Positions 30,810-39,628 of a stretch of DNA of 46,345 nucleotides are shown piece after piece (the first letter of the stretch is position 1; each line of letters starts with the position of its first letter). The DNA comes from UBA1206 sp045600105. Lineage in GTDB: Bacteria > Bacillota > Clostridia > Oscillospirales > CAG-382. A program made the translations under genes and the position numbers. The notes beneath the pieces were generated by a model. The model worked only from the letters and a program-made list of their open reading frames with translations, was not told where the DNA came from and did not search any database. The DNA lies in assembly GCA_045600105.1 (NCBI GenBank), contig JAZRXG010000036.1, positions 1 through 46,345 on the forward strand, in the 5' to 3' direction.

Positions 30810-31907
30810 ATGAATTTTGAACCGACGAAGGAACTGCTTAGGACATCAGTCGAAAACGGCGTCATCCCTTCTGCCGCGTTCGCGGTAGGACGCGGAAGAG
30901 AAGTGTATATCTCGGACGTTTACGGCGACAGAGCTGTTTATCCGAACAGAGAAAAAGCCGACGAAAAAACGCTATACGATCTCGCGTCGCTTTCAAAACT
31001 TGTTTCGACGTCGATGGTCGCGCTCCGCCTTATCGAAGACGGAAAGCTGCTACTTGCCGACACGCTGTCACGCTTTTTCACCGAAAAGGAACTTGGATCG
31101 GCACCGGAAGGCAGAAAGGACGTCACCGTATTCCGCCTTATGACGCATACCTCCGGAATAACTCCGCACATCCCGCTCTGGACCAAGCTCGACACCAACG
31201 ACGCGTCTTCGGTCGCGTCGCTGATCCTCGCTTCCGAGCCGAAATGCCGTCCGGGAGAAGAGGTGTATTACACCTGCATGGGATATATCCTGCTCAAGAT
31301 GATAATCGAAAGAGTCACGGGCGAGACTCTTGATTCTCTCGCGAAAAGGCTCGTTTTCGATCCGCTCGGAATGACATCCACCTGCTACAATCCGAAAAGC
31401 GACAACGTCGTCACGACTGAAAAGTCGCCTCTTTACGGCGAATACATCAAAGGCCACGTACACGACGAGAACGCCTATTTCCTCGGCGGAGTATCCGGCA
31501 ACGCGGGCGTTTTCTCCGACCTCGGTGATATGATAAAATTCGCGGTCATGTGCTCGACCCGCGGTGAACTGCCCGGAAAAGATTTCGGCACTTCCGACGG
31601 CAGATTCCTTTCGCGCCGTATGTTCGACCTCGCCGTCACCGATTACACTCCGGGGCTCGACGAGTCACGCGGGCTCGGCTTCCAGCTCAAGCAGCCGCTG
31701 CCCGAGCTTTCCGCGTCGGGCGAACTGATGAGACCGGGAAGCTACGGTCACAACGGTTTTACCGGAACGTCGCTTTATGTCGATTCCGAAACGGGCGTGT
31801 GGGGACTGCTCCTCACAAACGCCGTCCACTTCGGACGCGGAAACAGCCCGTTCTTCCGCATGAGACGCGCGTTCTACAACACGATCGTTTCGGGTGAAGG
31901 ACGCTGA
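30810..31907 (+). CDS. Class C beta-lactamase-related serine hydrolase
   Basis: This 365-aa protein belongs to the class C beta-lactamase/DD-peptidase-related family. SLSK (60-63) supplies the SxxK nucleophile; VYYTCMGYILLK (about 151-162) occupies the YxN position but with Cys instead of Asn; HNGFTGTS (about 314-321) fills the KTG-like HxG site. There is no signal peptide, so it is cytoplasmic, like some esterase members. It is 15 nt downstream of the DUF4855 lipoprotein with AAGGAGC before ATG 30810, and it is ended by a strong terminator. Confidence 0.85.
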   Translation: MNFEPTKELLRTSVENGVIPSAAFAVGRGREVYISDVYGDRAVYPNREKADEKTLYDLASLSKLVSTSMVALRLIEDGKLLLADTLSRFFTEKELGSAPEGRKDVTVFRLMTHTSGITPHIPLWTKLDTNDASSVASLILASEPKCRPGEEVYYTCMGYILLKMIIERVTGETLDSLAKRLVFDPLGMTSTCYNPKSDNVVTTEKSPLYGEYIKGHVHDENAYFLGGVSGNAGVFSDLGDMIKFAVMCSTRGELPGKDFGTSDGRFLSRRMFDLAVTDYTPGLDESRGLGFQLKQPLPELSASGELMRPGSYGHNGFTGTSLYVDSETGVWGLLLTNAVHFGRGNSPFFRMRRAFYNTIVSGEGR

Positions 31908-31954
31908 AAGCCGCCCCTGCCCGTTCCTCACGGCGTCATACCGACGAAAGAGTC

Positions 31955-31986
31955 AAAAGACCTTCTGCCGAAAGAAGGTCTTTTTT
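31955..31986 (+). terminator. Terminator of the MATE-to-hydrolase operon
   Basis: AAAAGACCTTC (31955-31965) pairs with GAAGGTCTTTT (31974-31984), followed by TT. Confidence 0.95.
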
Positions 31987-32007
31987 GTATTATATTCGCC
32001 TGATTTG

Positions 32008-32036
32008 TTGACAAAGCGGAAAGGTTTATGTATAAT
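32008..32036 (+). promoter_or_regulatory. Perfect consensus promoter of the ABC transporter operon
   Basis: TTGACA (32008-32013), 17 nt, TATAAT (32031-32036). A leader of about 30 nt precedes the ATG at 32071. Confidence 0.92.
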
Positions 32037-32070
32037 ATATTTTGTATTATTATAATATCGAGGCGTTTTT

Positions 32071-32961
32071 ATGGAAGACAACAACAGAAAAGGCTGGCTG
32101 TATCTGCTGCCCGCAATAGTTTTTCTCGGATTGTTCATGATATATCCTCTTTTTGACGTTTTCATCTACTCGTTCGAGGAAGGGTATAACTCCGCGTCGC
32201 AGACCTACAACGGCGTCGGACTTAATAACTATACCTACGTTCTGAAAAACCCTTACTTTTTCCAATCTCTCAAGAATACGCTCATTCTCGTCGGCATAAC
32301 CGTGCCGCTTTCTACGGGATTCGCGCTGCTTATTTCGCTGGCTCTCAGCTCACTCAAAAAAGTCAAGCAGCTTTTCCAGACGATATATTTCCTGCCGTAC
32401 GTCACGAATACGCTTGCCGTGGGCCTCGTGTTCATGATACTTTTCAAGCCTACCGCTTATTCCGACGGACTCATAAACGTGCTTATCAAGCTCTTCGGCG
32501 GCTCGTCGGTCGACTTCATCGGCGGCCCGTACTGGGCGAAGATGCTCGTTTTGTGCATCTACACGATATGGATAGTGCTCCCGTTCAAGATACTCATACT
32601 CACGAGCGCGCTCGCGTCCGTCAAGCAGGATTATTATAACGCCGCACGCGTCGACGGAACGTCAAAGTTCAGGATATTCACGCGCATCACGCTTCCGATG
32701 ATCTCTCCGATGATATTCTACCTCGTCATCACCGGGTTCATCGGGGCTTTCAAGGCGTACAGCGATTCCGTGGCGCTCTTCGGCACCGACCTCAACGCCG
32801 CCGAGATGAACACCATAGTCGGCTACGTTTACGATATGCTTTACGGTACGGGCGGCGGTTATCCGTCGTACGCATCAGCCGCGGCAATAATACTTTTCGT
32901 TATCGTGCTTACCATTACCTGCATCAACCTCATAGTAAGCAAGAAATACGTTCATTATTGA
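32071..32961 (+). CDS. Sugar ABC transporter permease (MalF/UgpA type)
   Basis: This 296-aa inner-membrane protein has six helices. The cytoplasmic EAA loop reads YYNAARVDGTSKFRIFTRITLPMISP (about 190-215) and matches the CUT1 family pattern EAAxxDGAxxxQxFxxIxLP. A GLNNY motif (about 50-54) is also typical. It starts at ATG 32071; only a weak AGGCG precedes it. The second permease follows by 9 nt. It would pair with that permease and import an oligosaccharide using an ATPase not encoded here. Confidence 0.93.
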   Translation: MEDNNRKGWLYLLPAIVFLGLFMIYPLFDVFIYSFEEGYNSASQTYNGVGLNNYTYVLKNPYFFQSLKNTLILVGITVPLSTGFALLISLALSSLKKVKQLFQTIYFLPYVTNTLAVGLVFMILFKPTAYSDGLINVLIKLFGGSSVDFIGGPYWAKMLVLCIYTIWIVLPFKILILTSALASVKQDYYNAARVDGTSKFRIFTRITLPMISPMIFYLVITGFIGAFKAYSDSVALFGTDLNAAEMNTIVGYVYDMLYGTGGGYPSYASAAAIILFVIVLTITCINLIVSKKYVHY

Positions 32962-32970
32962 GGTGGCACG

Positions 32971-33846
32971 ATGACAAAACAACTTGATTACGAAAAAATC
33001 GAAAAAAGGGTAAGAACGAAAAAGATCGTCTCCAAAACGCTTGTTTACGTTCTTCTCGTTCTGTGGGCGATCATCGTACTGTTCCCGTTCTATTGGATGA
33101 TACTCACCTCGGTCAAGAGCTTCGGCGCGTACAGTGCCGAAAGCATACCGAAATTCATCACGCTTTCTCCCACGTTCCAAAACTACGCCGACGCTTTCAC
33201 GAGCGTGCCCCTCGGACGTTATTTCTTCAATACGCTTATTTTCACCGTCGCGACTACCGCCCTTATGCTCGTGGTCATAACGCTCGCGGCATTCGCGTTC
33301 GCGCGGCTCAAATTCAGGGGCAAGGACTTCGTCTTCGCGCTGTTCCTCGCGCTGATGATGATACCAAACGAGCTCGTTGTGATAACGAACTTCTACACCA
33401 TCACCAACATGGGACTCCGCAACACCTACCTCGGACTGATACTTCCGTCGGTCACATCGGTATTTTATATCTATCTGCTCAAGGAAAACTTCGCGCAGAT
33501 ACCCGACGAGCTGTACTACGCGGCTAAGGTCGACGGCACATCGGACCTCAAATATCTGTTCAAGGTAATGGTGCCCATCTGCAAGCCGACCATGATAACG
33601 GTCATCATCCTGAAGGTCATCGAGTGCTGGAACTCATACGTCTGGCCCCGCCTTATCACCGACGACAAAATGTACTATCTCGTTTCAAACGGTATCCAGG
33701 AAATACGCGAGAACGGCTTCGGACGCGAAAACGTACCGGCAATGATGGCGGCGGTCGTCGTCATTTCGCTGCCGCTCATCGTTATATTCCTTGTTTTCCG
33801 TGACAAGATAATGGAGGGCGTTTCGAGAGGAGGCACGAAGGGATGA
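32971..33846 (+). CDS. Sugar ABC transporter permease (MalG/UgpE type)
   Basis: This 291-aa inner-membrane protein has six helices. The EAA-type loop reads LYYAAKVDGTSDLKYLFKVMVP (about 188-209). The conserved WMILTSVKS after the first helix is typical of MalG proteins. It partners the MalF-like permease just upstream. It overlaps the solute-binding protein gene by 4 nt (ATGA). Confidence 0.93.
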   Translation: MTKQLDYEKIEKRVRTKKIVSKTLVYVLLVLWAIIVLFPFYWMILTSVKSFGAYSAESIPKFITLSPTFQNYADAFTSVPLGRYFFNTLIFTVATTALMLVVITLAAFAFARLKFRGKDFVFALFLALMMIPNELVVITNFYTITNMGLRNTYLGLILPSVTSVFYIYLLKENFAQIPDELYYAAKVDGTSDLKYLFKVMVPICKPTMITVIILKVIECWNSYVWPRLITDDKMYYLVSNGIQEIRENGFGRENVPAMMAAVVVISLPLIVIFLVFRDKIMEGVSRGGTKG

Positions 33847-35429
33847 ATCGGCTTTCAAAAATCGTTGTGCTTTTGCTTCTTGTCGTTCTGTGTCTTCCGG
33901 CGTTCGCTTCCTGCCACGGATCGGTCAAAATGGACGCGTTTTCCGTGCCCGACGGATTCGATACGTCAAAGAAATACGAAATTTCATTCTGGGCAAAGAA
34001 CGACACCAACGTAAACCAGCTCAATATCTACAAAAAGACCATATCCGACTTTGAGGCGATATATCCCAATATAACCGTCAACCTCAAGTCGTACACCAAC
34101 TACGACGATATTTATAAGGACGTTCTGACGAACATCAAGACCAAAACGACGCCTAACGTCTGCATAACCTACCCCGACCATATCGCGACGTATATCACCG
34201 GAAGCAACACGGTCGTTCCGCTCGACGGTCTTATGAACGACGCGAAATACGGGCTCGGAGGAAGCGAGATAAAGTTCGCGTCTCCCTCGGTCAGCTCCAT
34301 AGTTCCGCAGTTCCTTTCGGAATGTACCATCGGAGACGTGCATTACGCGCTCCCGTTTATGCGTTCCACCGAAGCCTGCTATATCAACAAAGACTATGTC
34401 GAAAAGCTCGGCTATACCGTACCCGACGTCCTTACGTGGGATTTTATCTGGGAAGTGTCCGAAAAAGCGATGGAAAAAGATGCAGACGGCAATTTTGCCG
34501 TAAACGGTCAGGACGTTCTCATTCCGTTCATCTACAAGTCCACCGACAATATGATGATACAGTCGCTGTATCAGCTCGGCGCCGGATATTCGGACGAGAA
34601 CGGCAGCTACTTCATGTTCGAAGACCCGAAAACCGCGGAGCTGCTTTACACCGTATCGGAACACGCGAAAAGCCGCGCGTTTTCGACTTTCAAGATAACG
34701 GGCTACCCGGCAAACTATTTCAACGCCGGCAGATGTATTTTCGCCATCGATTCCACCGCGGGCTCCACGTGGATGGGAACGGAGGCGCCGCTGCTTGACA
34801 TCAGTCCCGACGAGCTCGTCGAATTCGAGACGGTCGTCAGAGGGATACCGCAGTACGATCCCTCGTCGCCGAAGATGATCTCACAAGGCCCCTCCGTCTG
34901 CGTGTTCAACAAGGACGACCCCGGTGAAGTGCTCGCGTCGTGGATCTTCACGCAGTATCTGCTCACCAACGACGTTCAGATACCGTATTCGCAGACCGAA
35001 GGTTATCTGCCCGTCACGCTCGACGCGCAGAACGATCCCGGCTACGTCGATTACCTGAGCGGAAAGGGAAGCGATGAAGTTCTTCTTTACGACGTAAAGC
35101 TCGCCGCTTCAAAGCTGCTGCGCGACAATATACCTAACACGTTCACGACCCCCGTCTTCAACGGCTCTGCGGCGCTCCGAAACGCGGCAGGTCAGCTTAT
35201 CGAAAACTTCACGAAGTCCGCACGCCGAAACGAGAAGATCGACGACGCGTATCTCGAAAAGACTTATTCCGATATCCGCGTGATGTACAATCTCGACCTT
35301 CAGACGTCCGATGAGTTCCCCGTGATGTCAAAAGTTCTGTTGATTTCGCTTGCGGCAATATGGCTGCTCATGGGCGCGTACGTTATCGCAAAGCAGATCA
35401 AAACGAAAAGAAATTCAAAAAAAACATAA
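33843..35429 (+). CDS. Sugar solute-binding lipoprotein with C-terminal membrane helix
   Basis: This 528-aa extracellular binding protein of the CUT1 transporter has a lipobox ending at Cys24 (AFASC) and typical family segments: EISFWAKNDTN, TYITGSNTVVPLDGLM, FMRSTEACYINKDYVEKLGY, and a C-terminal DxxYLE helix region. After about residue 495 there is an extra membrane helix (KVLLISLAAIWLLMGAYVIA) and a basic tail, which most binding proteins lack, so it would be held by lipid and by a helix. It is the last gene of the transporter operon; usually it is first. Its sugar is unknown. Confidence 0.9.
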   Translation: MNRLSKIVVLLLLVVLCLPAFASCHGSVKMDAFSVPDGFDTSKKYEISFWAKNDTNVNQLNIYKKTISDFEAIYPNITVNLKSYTNYDDIYKDVLTNIKTKTTPNVCITYPDHIATYITGSNTVVPLDGLMNDAKYGLGGSEIKFASPSVSSIVPQFLSECTIGDVHYALPFMRSTEACYINKDYVEKLGYTVPDVLTWDFIWEVSEKAMEKDADGNFAVNGQDVLIPFIYKSTDNMMIQSLYQLGAGYSDENGSYFMFEDPKTAELLYTVSEHAKSRAFSTFKITGYPANYFNAGRCIFAIDSTAGSTWMGTEAPLLDISPDELVEFETVVRGIPQYDPSSPKMISQGPSVCVFNKDDPGEVLASWIFTQYLLTNDVQIPYSQTEGYLPVTLDAQNDPGYVDYLSGKGSDEVLLYDVKLAASKLLRDNIPNTFTTPVFNGSAALRNAAGQLIENFTKSARRNEKIDDAYLEKTYSDIRVMYNLDLQTSDEFPVMSKVLLISLAAIWLLMGAYVIAKQIKTKRNSKKT

Positions 35430-35435
35430 AATACT

Positions 35436-35465
35436 ATTGATTTATTCGAATCAATAATATATAAT
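35436..35465 (+). promoter_or_regulatory. Promoter of the lipoprotein at 35511 with operator-like palindrome
   Basis: TTGATT (35437-35442), 17 nt, TATAAT (35460-35465). The perfect inverted repeat ATTGATT-TATTCG-AATCAAT (35436-35455) includes the -35 and most of the spacer, so a bound regulator would block RNA polymerase. Confidence 0.75.
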
Positions 35466-35510
35466 GTTCTCGTTTCGTAAAACGACAAAAATACACAAAG
35501 GAGTACAAAA

Positions 35511-36314
35511 ATGAAAAAACTTTTAGTTTTCGTTCTTATGCTTTCTCTTCTTTGCACTTGCCTCATGGCTTGCGAAAAAGATGAAAACGAAACGTCTGCC
35601 GAATCCAAAGCGGCTGAAGAATCCAAAGCCGATGAGGAAACCGACGTCAAATCCGAAGGCGTTATGACTTACGCCGAATACGCGGCAGCCGCTGCCGAAG
35701 CCGAAGTCACCGTTGAGACTTACGTTCAGGACAAACAGGGCTGGTGGGAAAAAGACGGCGTAGGCGTTGCCACTCTTTACACTCAGGACAAAGACGGCGC
35801 GTATTTCTTCTATGATTTCCCCTGCTCCAAAGAAGTTTATGACAAGCTCGTAAAAGGCACCAAGATCAAAGCTACCGGCTTCAAGAGCGTTTGGGAAGGC
35901 GAATCCGAGATCATCGACGGTTCTCTTGAAATCATTGAAGGCAAGACCTACATTGCCGAAGCTTTCGACGCCACCTCCATCCTCGGCACCGACAAGATGG
36001 AAGAACACATGAACCAGCTCGCTGCTTTTAACGGTCTCACCGTTGCGGCTTCCAAAGACGCTGACGGCAACGACGTTGCTTTCCTTTACAAATGGGACGG
36101 CTCCGGCAAACAGGGCGACGATATCTACTTCACCGTTACTCTCGGCGATAAGACCCAGACTTTCGTAGTTGAATCCTATCTCCGCGGTGCGGAAACCGAC
36201 CTCTACAAAGCGGTTGAAGCTCTCAAAGTCGGCGACAAGATCGACATCGAAGCTTTCATTTACTGGTATCAGGGTCCTCAGCCTCACGTTGTAAACGTTA
36301 CCGCTTCCAAATAA
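35511..36314 (+). CDS. Lipoprotein, possibly tandem OB-fold-like
   Basis: This 267-aa lipoprotein has a lipobox ending LMAC (Cys21) and a Glu/Ser/Lys-rich linker (22-55). Two halves follow, at about 62-160 and 163-267, each with the strand pattern of OB-fold-like domains: VTVETYVQDKQGWW...GTKIKATGF and LTVAASKD...VGDKIDIEAFIYWY. The fold call is inferred from strand patterns only. AAAGGAG precedes the ATG. It has its own promoter and is separate from the transporter operon. Codon use is noticeably biased to C-ending optimal codons, suggesting high expression. The ligand is unknown. Confidence 0.75.
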   Translation: MKKLLVFVLMLSLLCTCLMACEKDENETSAESKAAEESKADEETDVKSEGVMTYAEYAAAAAEAEVTVETYVQDKQGWWEKDGVGVATLYTQDKDGAYFFYDFPCSKEVYDKLVKGTKIKATGFKSVWEGESEIIDGSLEIIEGKTYIAEAFDATSILGTDKMEEHMNQLAAFNGLTVAASKDADGNDVAFLYKWDGSGKQGDDIYFTVTLGDKTQTFVVESYLRGAETDLYKAVEALKVGDKIDIEAFIYWYQGPQPHVVNVTASK

Positions 36315-36332
36315 TTAACAGCAAAATCAAAA

Positions 36333-36369
36333 GAGCTGCGGCAGATCAAATGCCGCAGCTCGATTTTTT
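36333..36369. terminator. Bidirectional intrinsic terminator
   Basis: GAGCTGCGGCA (36333-36343) pairs with TGCCGCAGCTC (36351-36361), followed on the plus strand by GATTTTTTT; on the minus strand TTTTGATTTT follows. It serves the converging genes ending at 36314 and 36370. Confidence 0.95.
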
Positions 36370-37671
36370 TTATTTTATGACTTCGGTTTTGGATTTTTCC
36401 GGCATATCCTTTATCGACGTATCGATGGTATGCGGGATCGTCTTCCATTCGACGTGCGAAAACAGCGCGATTATCATTGAGAGACGCCCGAAAAGGTCAA
36501 AGAGCGGAAATGTGACCGAGAACCACACCTTTTTCCAAAACGACGTTTTCGGCAGATGCTTTCTGCCGGAGAAAAACAGATATATGCAGATAAGCGAATT
36601 CGCGGCGTAACTTTTGCCGAAAGAATAGCCTATTGCCGCAATATATGCGGCGACTTTGGTTAAATCGTTGTTTCCGTAGAGTATGACAACAATAGTGCAT
36701 ATCCACACAAGCACCTTGCGGAACGATACGAATATCGATTTCGGGAAGCATATATGGAACATATCGTACGACATGAAGAAGTCGTGGAAATCCTTTGATT
36801 TGAATATGCTCGCGAAAAGCTTCTTCCAGCACATGCAAAACGTCTGCAGATGACCTTTTGACCAGCGTATGCGCTGCCTGAAGGCGATCTTAAGGGTAGT
36901 CGGCTGCTCGTCGTAAAACACCGCCTGCTCGTTGTAGCTTATTTCGCAGCCCTTTATCACGGTGAACGCGGATATCATTCTGTCCTCGGTAAGGCAGGTG
37001 TAGTTCCATCCGTCGCCAAGCAGTTCGCTCGAAACGAGATAACCGGTCCCCTGAATGCGCGTGGCAAGGCGTAAAACGCTTCGCGCACGGTGCTGAGAAA
37101 CTATCGATTTTATCCAATAAAGTCCGTATGACGCGGAGATCCAGTTGGAATCGAAGTTCTTCGCCGCACGGTATGACGTTATCACCTTTTCGCCCGTGTC
37201 AAACGCCTCGTTCATTCTTGTTATGTAATCCGGGGCGAGCAGGTTGTCCGAATCGAAGATGAAATAGCCTTCAAACGAAGATATCGAATAGTCTTTTTCT
37301 ATTTGCCTGAACAGATACTGCAAGGCATAGCCCTTAGTCGCATGTTCTGTGTCGTGACGCTCGTAACATACGCACCCCTTGCTCCTTGCGACGTCAGCCG
37401 TGCGATCGGTACAGTTGTCGGCGACAACGAACACGGTCACGAGCTCGGAAGGGTAATCCTGCTCCTTTATGCTTTCGATAAGGTTGCCTATGACGGTCTC
37501 CTCGTTCCTTGCGGCGATGACGACGGCGTACCGATGCTTATTTTCGGTCTTGGGGAATACGCGTGTCTTGAAAAAGCCTATCACCCAATAAAGATATTTA
37601 TAACATCCGAGGATCGCCGAAACGAGAGCGGTATATTCGCAAATTTTCAGTATGATGTCAAATACGCGCAT
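36370..37671 (-). CDS. Family 2 membrane glycosyltransferase
   Basis: This 433-aa processive-type GT2 has an N-terminal helix (about 10-32), a catalytic domain with VIAARNEE (51-58), VVADNCTDRT (82-91), FDSDN with the DxD Asp140/Asp142, a TED motif (about 229-231; catalytic base) and RQRIRW (the QxxRW-like motif, about 263-268), and C-terminal membrane helices (about 320-410). Such enzymes extend polysaccharides from nucleotide-sugars. GGGAGG precedes the ATG. It is monocistronic with a perfect promoter. The sugar is unknown. Confidence 0.9.
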   Translation of the reverse strand: MRVFDIILKICEYTALVSAILGCYKYLYWVIGFFKTRVFPKTENKHRYAVVIAARNEETVIGNLIESIKEQDYPSELVTVFVVADNCTDRTADVARSKGCVCYERHDTEHATKGYALQYLFRQIEKDYSISSFEGYFIFDSDNLLAPDYITRMNEAFDTGEKVITSYRAAKNFDSNWISASYGLYWIKSIVSQHRARSVLRLATRIQGTGYLVSSELLGDGWNYTCLTEDRMISAFTVIKGCEISYNEQAVFYDEQPTTLKIAFRQRIRWSKGHLQTFCMCWKKLFASIFKSKDFHDFFMSYDMFHICFPKSIFVSFRKVLVWICTIVVILYGNNDLTKVAAYIAAIGYSFGKSYAANSLICIYLFFSGRKHLPKTSFWKKVWFSVTFPLFDLFGRLSMIIALFSHVEWKTIPHTIDTSIKDMPEKSKTEVIK

Positions 37672-37710
37672 CGCGATCCTCCCTATGATGAATTAATCGT
37701 CAACGTTCCG

Positions 37711-37739
37711 ATTATATCATCATACGCGGATTTTGTCAA
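37711..37739 (-). promoter_or_regulatory. Perfect consensus promoter of the glycosyltransferase gene
   Basis: On the minus strand, TTGACA (37739-37734), 17 nt, TATAAT (37716-37711). The -35 box lies just downstream of the small membrane protein gene. Confidence 0.92.
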
Positions 37740-37742
37740 TGT

Positions 37743-37949
37743 TTATCGCTCGTGCGAGAAATAAGCGAACGCGAACGCAAAGAACGCCGCTTCGGCGAGA
37801 CAAGCGAGATAATACTCAAGCGCCTTTTTCATCGTTATGACGTAGAATACGTCGTGCTCAAGCCTGAGGGCGAATATGACGAATAAAACCGTCGAAACCG
37901 TGATTATCGCCGTCATTGCGGTGACGGACGCGAGAAGAGCTTTTTTCAT
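37743..37949 (-). CDS. 68-aa membrane protein
   Basis: Two hydrophobic segments (about residues 9-28 and 46-63) are separated by a charged loop (RLEHD...TMKKALEYY); the C-terminus is FSHER. An AGGAGG site on the minus strand lies about 10 nt before the ATG. It is 63 nt downstream of the LytM-like gene with a terminator between, so it may be expressed only by read-through or an unseen promoter. No family was recognised. Confidence 0.65.
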   Translation of the reverse strand: MKKALLASVTAMTAIITVSTVLFVIFALRLEHDVFYVITMKKALEYYLACLAEAAFFAFAFAYFSHER

Positions 37950-37971
37950 TTATGTATCCTCCTGAAAAGAA

Positions 37972-37997
37972 CAAGCCGTGTCATTTGACACGGCTTG
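37972..37997 (-). terminator. Terminator of the envelope operon
   Basis: CAAGCCGTGTCA (37972-37983) and TGACACGGCTTG (37986-37997) form a 12-bp perfect stem with a 2-nt loop, followed on the minus strand by TTCTTTTC. Confidence 0.8.
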
Positions 37998-38012
37998 ATG
38001 ACTTATGTTTTA

Positions 38013-39614
38013 TTAATCGCTGAACACCGGGGTGATGAATACGTCTCCCGCACTCATGCAGAACCCGAGCGTGCTTTTCCCGTTGTAACCGTTGATGCCG
38101 GACGTACCGAGCACCGCGCCTCTCGAGACTTCGTCTCCGACGCTTCTTTCGATAGATGAAAGACCGTAGTACCAGGTGCATACTCCGCAGCCGTGATCGA
38201 GCACGATCAATCTGCCGAGCGTGTCGTTTTCGCCGACGTAGATGACTTTTCCGTCAGCCGACGCGCTGACCGACGAATTTTCACCGACTTCGTAGACGTT
38301 TCCTATCGAATAGAATATGTGCGTATCCGAAGAGCCTTCGAGATTAGTTATGACCTTCGTACCGTATTCCTGAATGAGAGAACCCGAATAGGTCGGCTTT
38401 TTGAACGGAAGCGTGTCGTAGGTCTCGTCGCCGAGAAGCGACGCGATCTGTTTTCTGAGCTTTGCAAACTCCTCCTCCGCGCTCTCACCGAGAGTTTTTT
38501 CAAACAGTTCGTTGCTGAGCGTGATGCGGAAAATTCCGCTTCTCGCGAGTCTGACGGAGCCGTCGAGCGTAAGCGTGAACGTTCCGCCGTTGTCGCCTAT
38601 GTTATAAAGTATGTCGTACGTTCCGGGACTGTTGGTGTCGTCGATGGCAAGGACCGCCGTCTTGACGCCTTCGTTTTCGGTGAAGTGAAGCTCGCCGAGC
38701 TCAAGCTCCGACGTGAGAGTTACGGTCTCGCTGTCATTGAGGTGCTTTACGTTGATGACGACGCTGCCGCCTATCGAAGCGTTCGTATCCGAAACGGAAA
38801 GAACGGCGGGAACGTCGTAAAGCATATCGAACGAATACGAGGCGCTGCCGTGACAGTTGCTGTCGCCGGTGCGGTTCCATTCGGCGACTATCGTGACGTT
38901 GAGCAGCGTATCGCCGGAAAAGATGAGGGACGATATGTCATAGACCGGGAGAAGCTGACCGTTCGGATCGGTGATCGACACGGTCATGTTATCCGGCTTG
39001 CGGGTGAACGAAAGGGAATTGACTCTGTCGGAATATATGCTGAATACCTCGCCGCTTTCCGAAAGAGGGGTATCGTTGTATTCGGCGTACGAGCCGTCCT
39101 GCATTCTGTAATACCAGCCGTAAGACTCCGGGAGCACCGTTTTTTCAAGCGTGCCGCTCGTTATGATAAGGTCCGGAAGAGACGACGCCTTGTAAAGAAA
39201 AGCGAAGGCGGGACGTGAAAGCATAGCTCTCGCGTCTTCTTTCGATATCAGATGATACTTTCCGTCAGGTGACGAGAACATACAGCCGGTTTCCGAAAGC
39301 TCGGGATAGATGCGGTAGCGGAGGATCGAATCGTCTCTGTCGAGATTGACCTGAACGTATTCGGCGCTTTCGGTATCACGAAGAGGTGACGAAAGCTTGG
39401 ATGAATTCAGAAAAATATCAACGAAAAACCCGATATCTTCGCTGCTTTCGGATTTGGTCACAACACCGTCCGGCGTGATCATCTCAACGCTTTTGATGTC
39501 CTTCGGGTCAAGTCTTTCCGTGGCGTACGTTATCACAAGGTAGGCGATGAGAAAAAGCGGCAGGCACAGAAGAAAGCACAGAAACGCGGTTTTGCTTTTG
39601 CGCTTTTGATACAT
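38013..39614 (-). CDS. Degenerate LytM/M23-like membrane-anchored protein
   Basis: This 533-aa protein has an N-terminal signal-anchor (about 9-31) and a long beta-rich middle (40-420). The C-terminal LytM/M23 fold (about 432-533) is recognisable from SASADGKVIYVGEN, LIVLDHGCGV, SVGDEVSRGAVLGTSG and a VFITP ending. The zinc site is lost: the catalytic YxHL is YYGLSS (G484 where His should be), and the HxH at the end is TLGFC (515-519). It therefore probably binds or scaffolds rather than cleaves peptidoglycan, as EnvC-type LytM regulators do. It is 14 nt downstream of the DUF4358 gene and last in a three-gene operon. Confidence 0.8.
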   Translation of the reverse strand: MYQKRKSKTAFLCFLLCLPLFLIAYLVITYATERLDPKDIKSVEMITPDGVVTKSESSEDIGFFVDIFLNSSKLSSPLRDTESAEYVQVNLDRDDSILRYRIYPELSETGCMFSSPDGKYHLISKEDARAMLSRPAFAFLYKASSLPDLIITSGTLEKTVLPESYGWYYRMQDGSYAEYNDTPLSESGEVFSIYSDRVNSLSFTRKPDNMTVSITDPNGQLLPVYDISSLIFSGDTLLNVTIVAEWNRTGDSNCHGSASYSFDMLYDVPAVLSVSDTNASIGGSVVINVKHLNDSETVTLTSELELGELHFTENEGVKTAVLAIDDTNSPGTYDILYNIGDNGGTFTLTLDGSVRLARSGIFRITLSNELFEKTLGESAEEEFAKLRKQIASLLGDETYDTLPFKKPTYSGSLIQEYGTKVITNLEGSSDTHIFYSIGNVYEVGENSSVSASADGKVIYVGENDTLGRLIVLDHGCGVCTWYYGLSSIERSVGDEVSRGAVLGTSGINGYNGKSTLGFCMSAGDVFITPVFSD

Positions 39615-39628
39615 CGTTTTCAGATCCT

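Noticed and set aside
38193..39218. 341-codon plus-strand frame opposite the LytM-like gene
   Set aside because: No initiation site and Arg/Val-rich composition; the minus strand is clearly coding.
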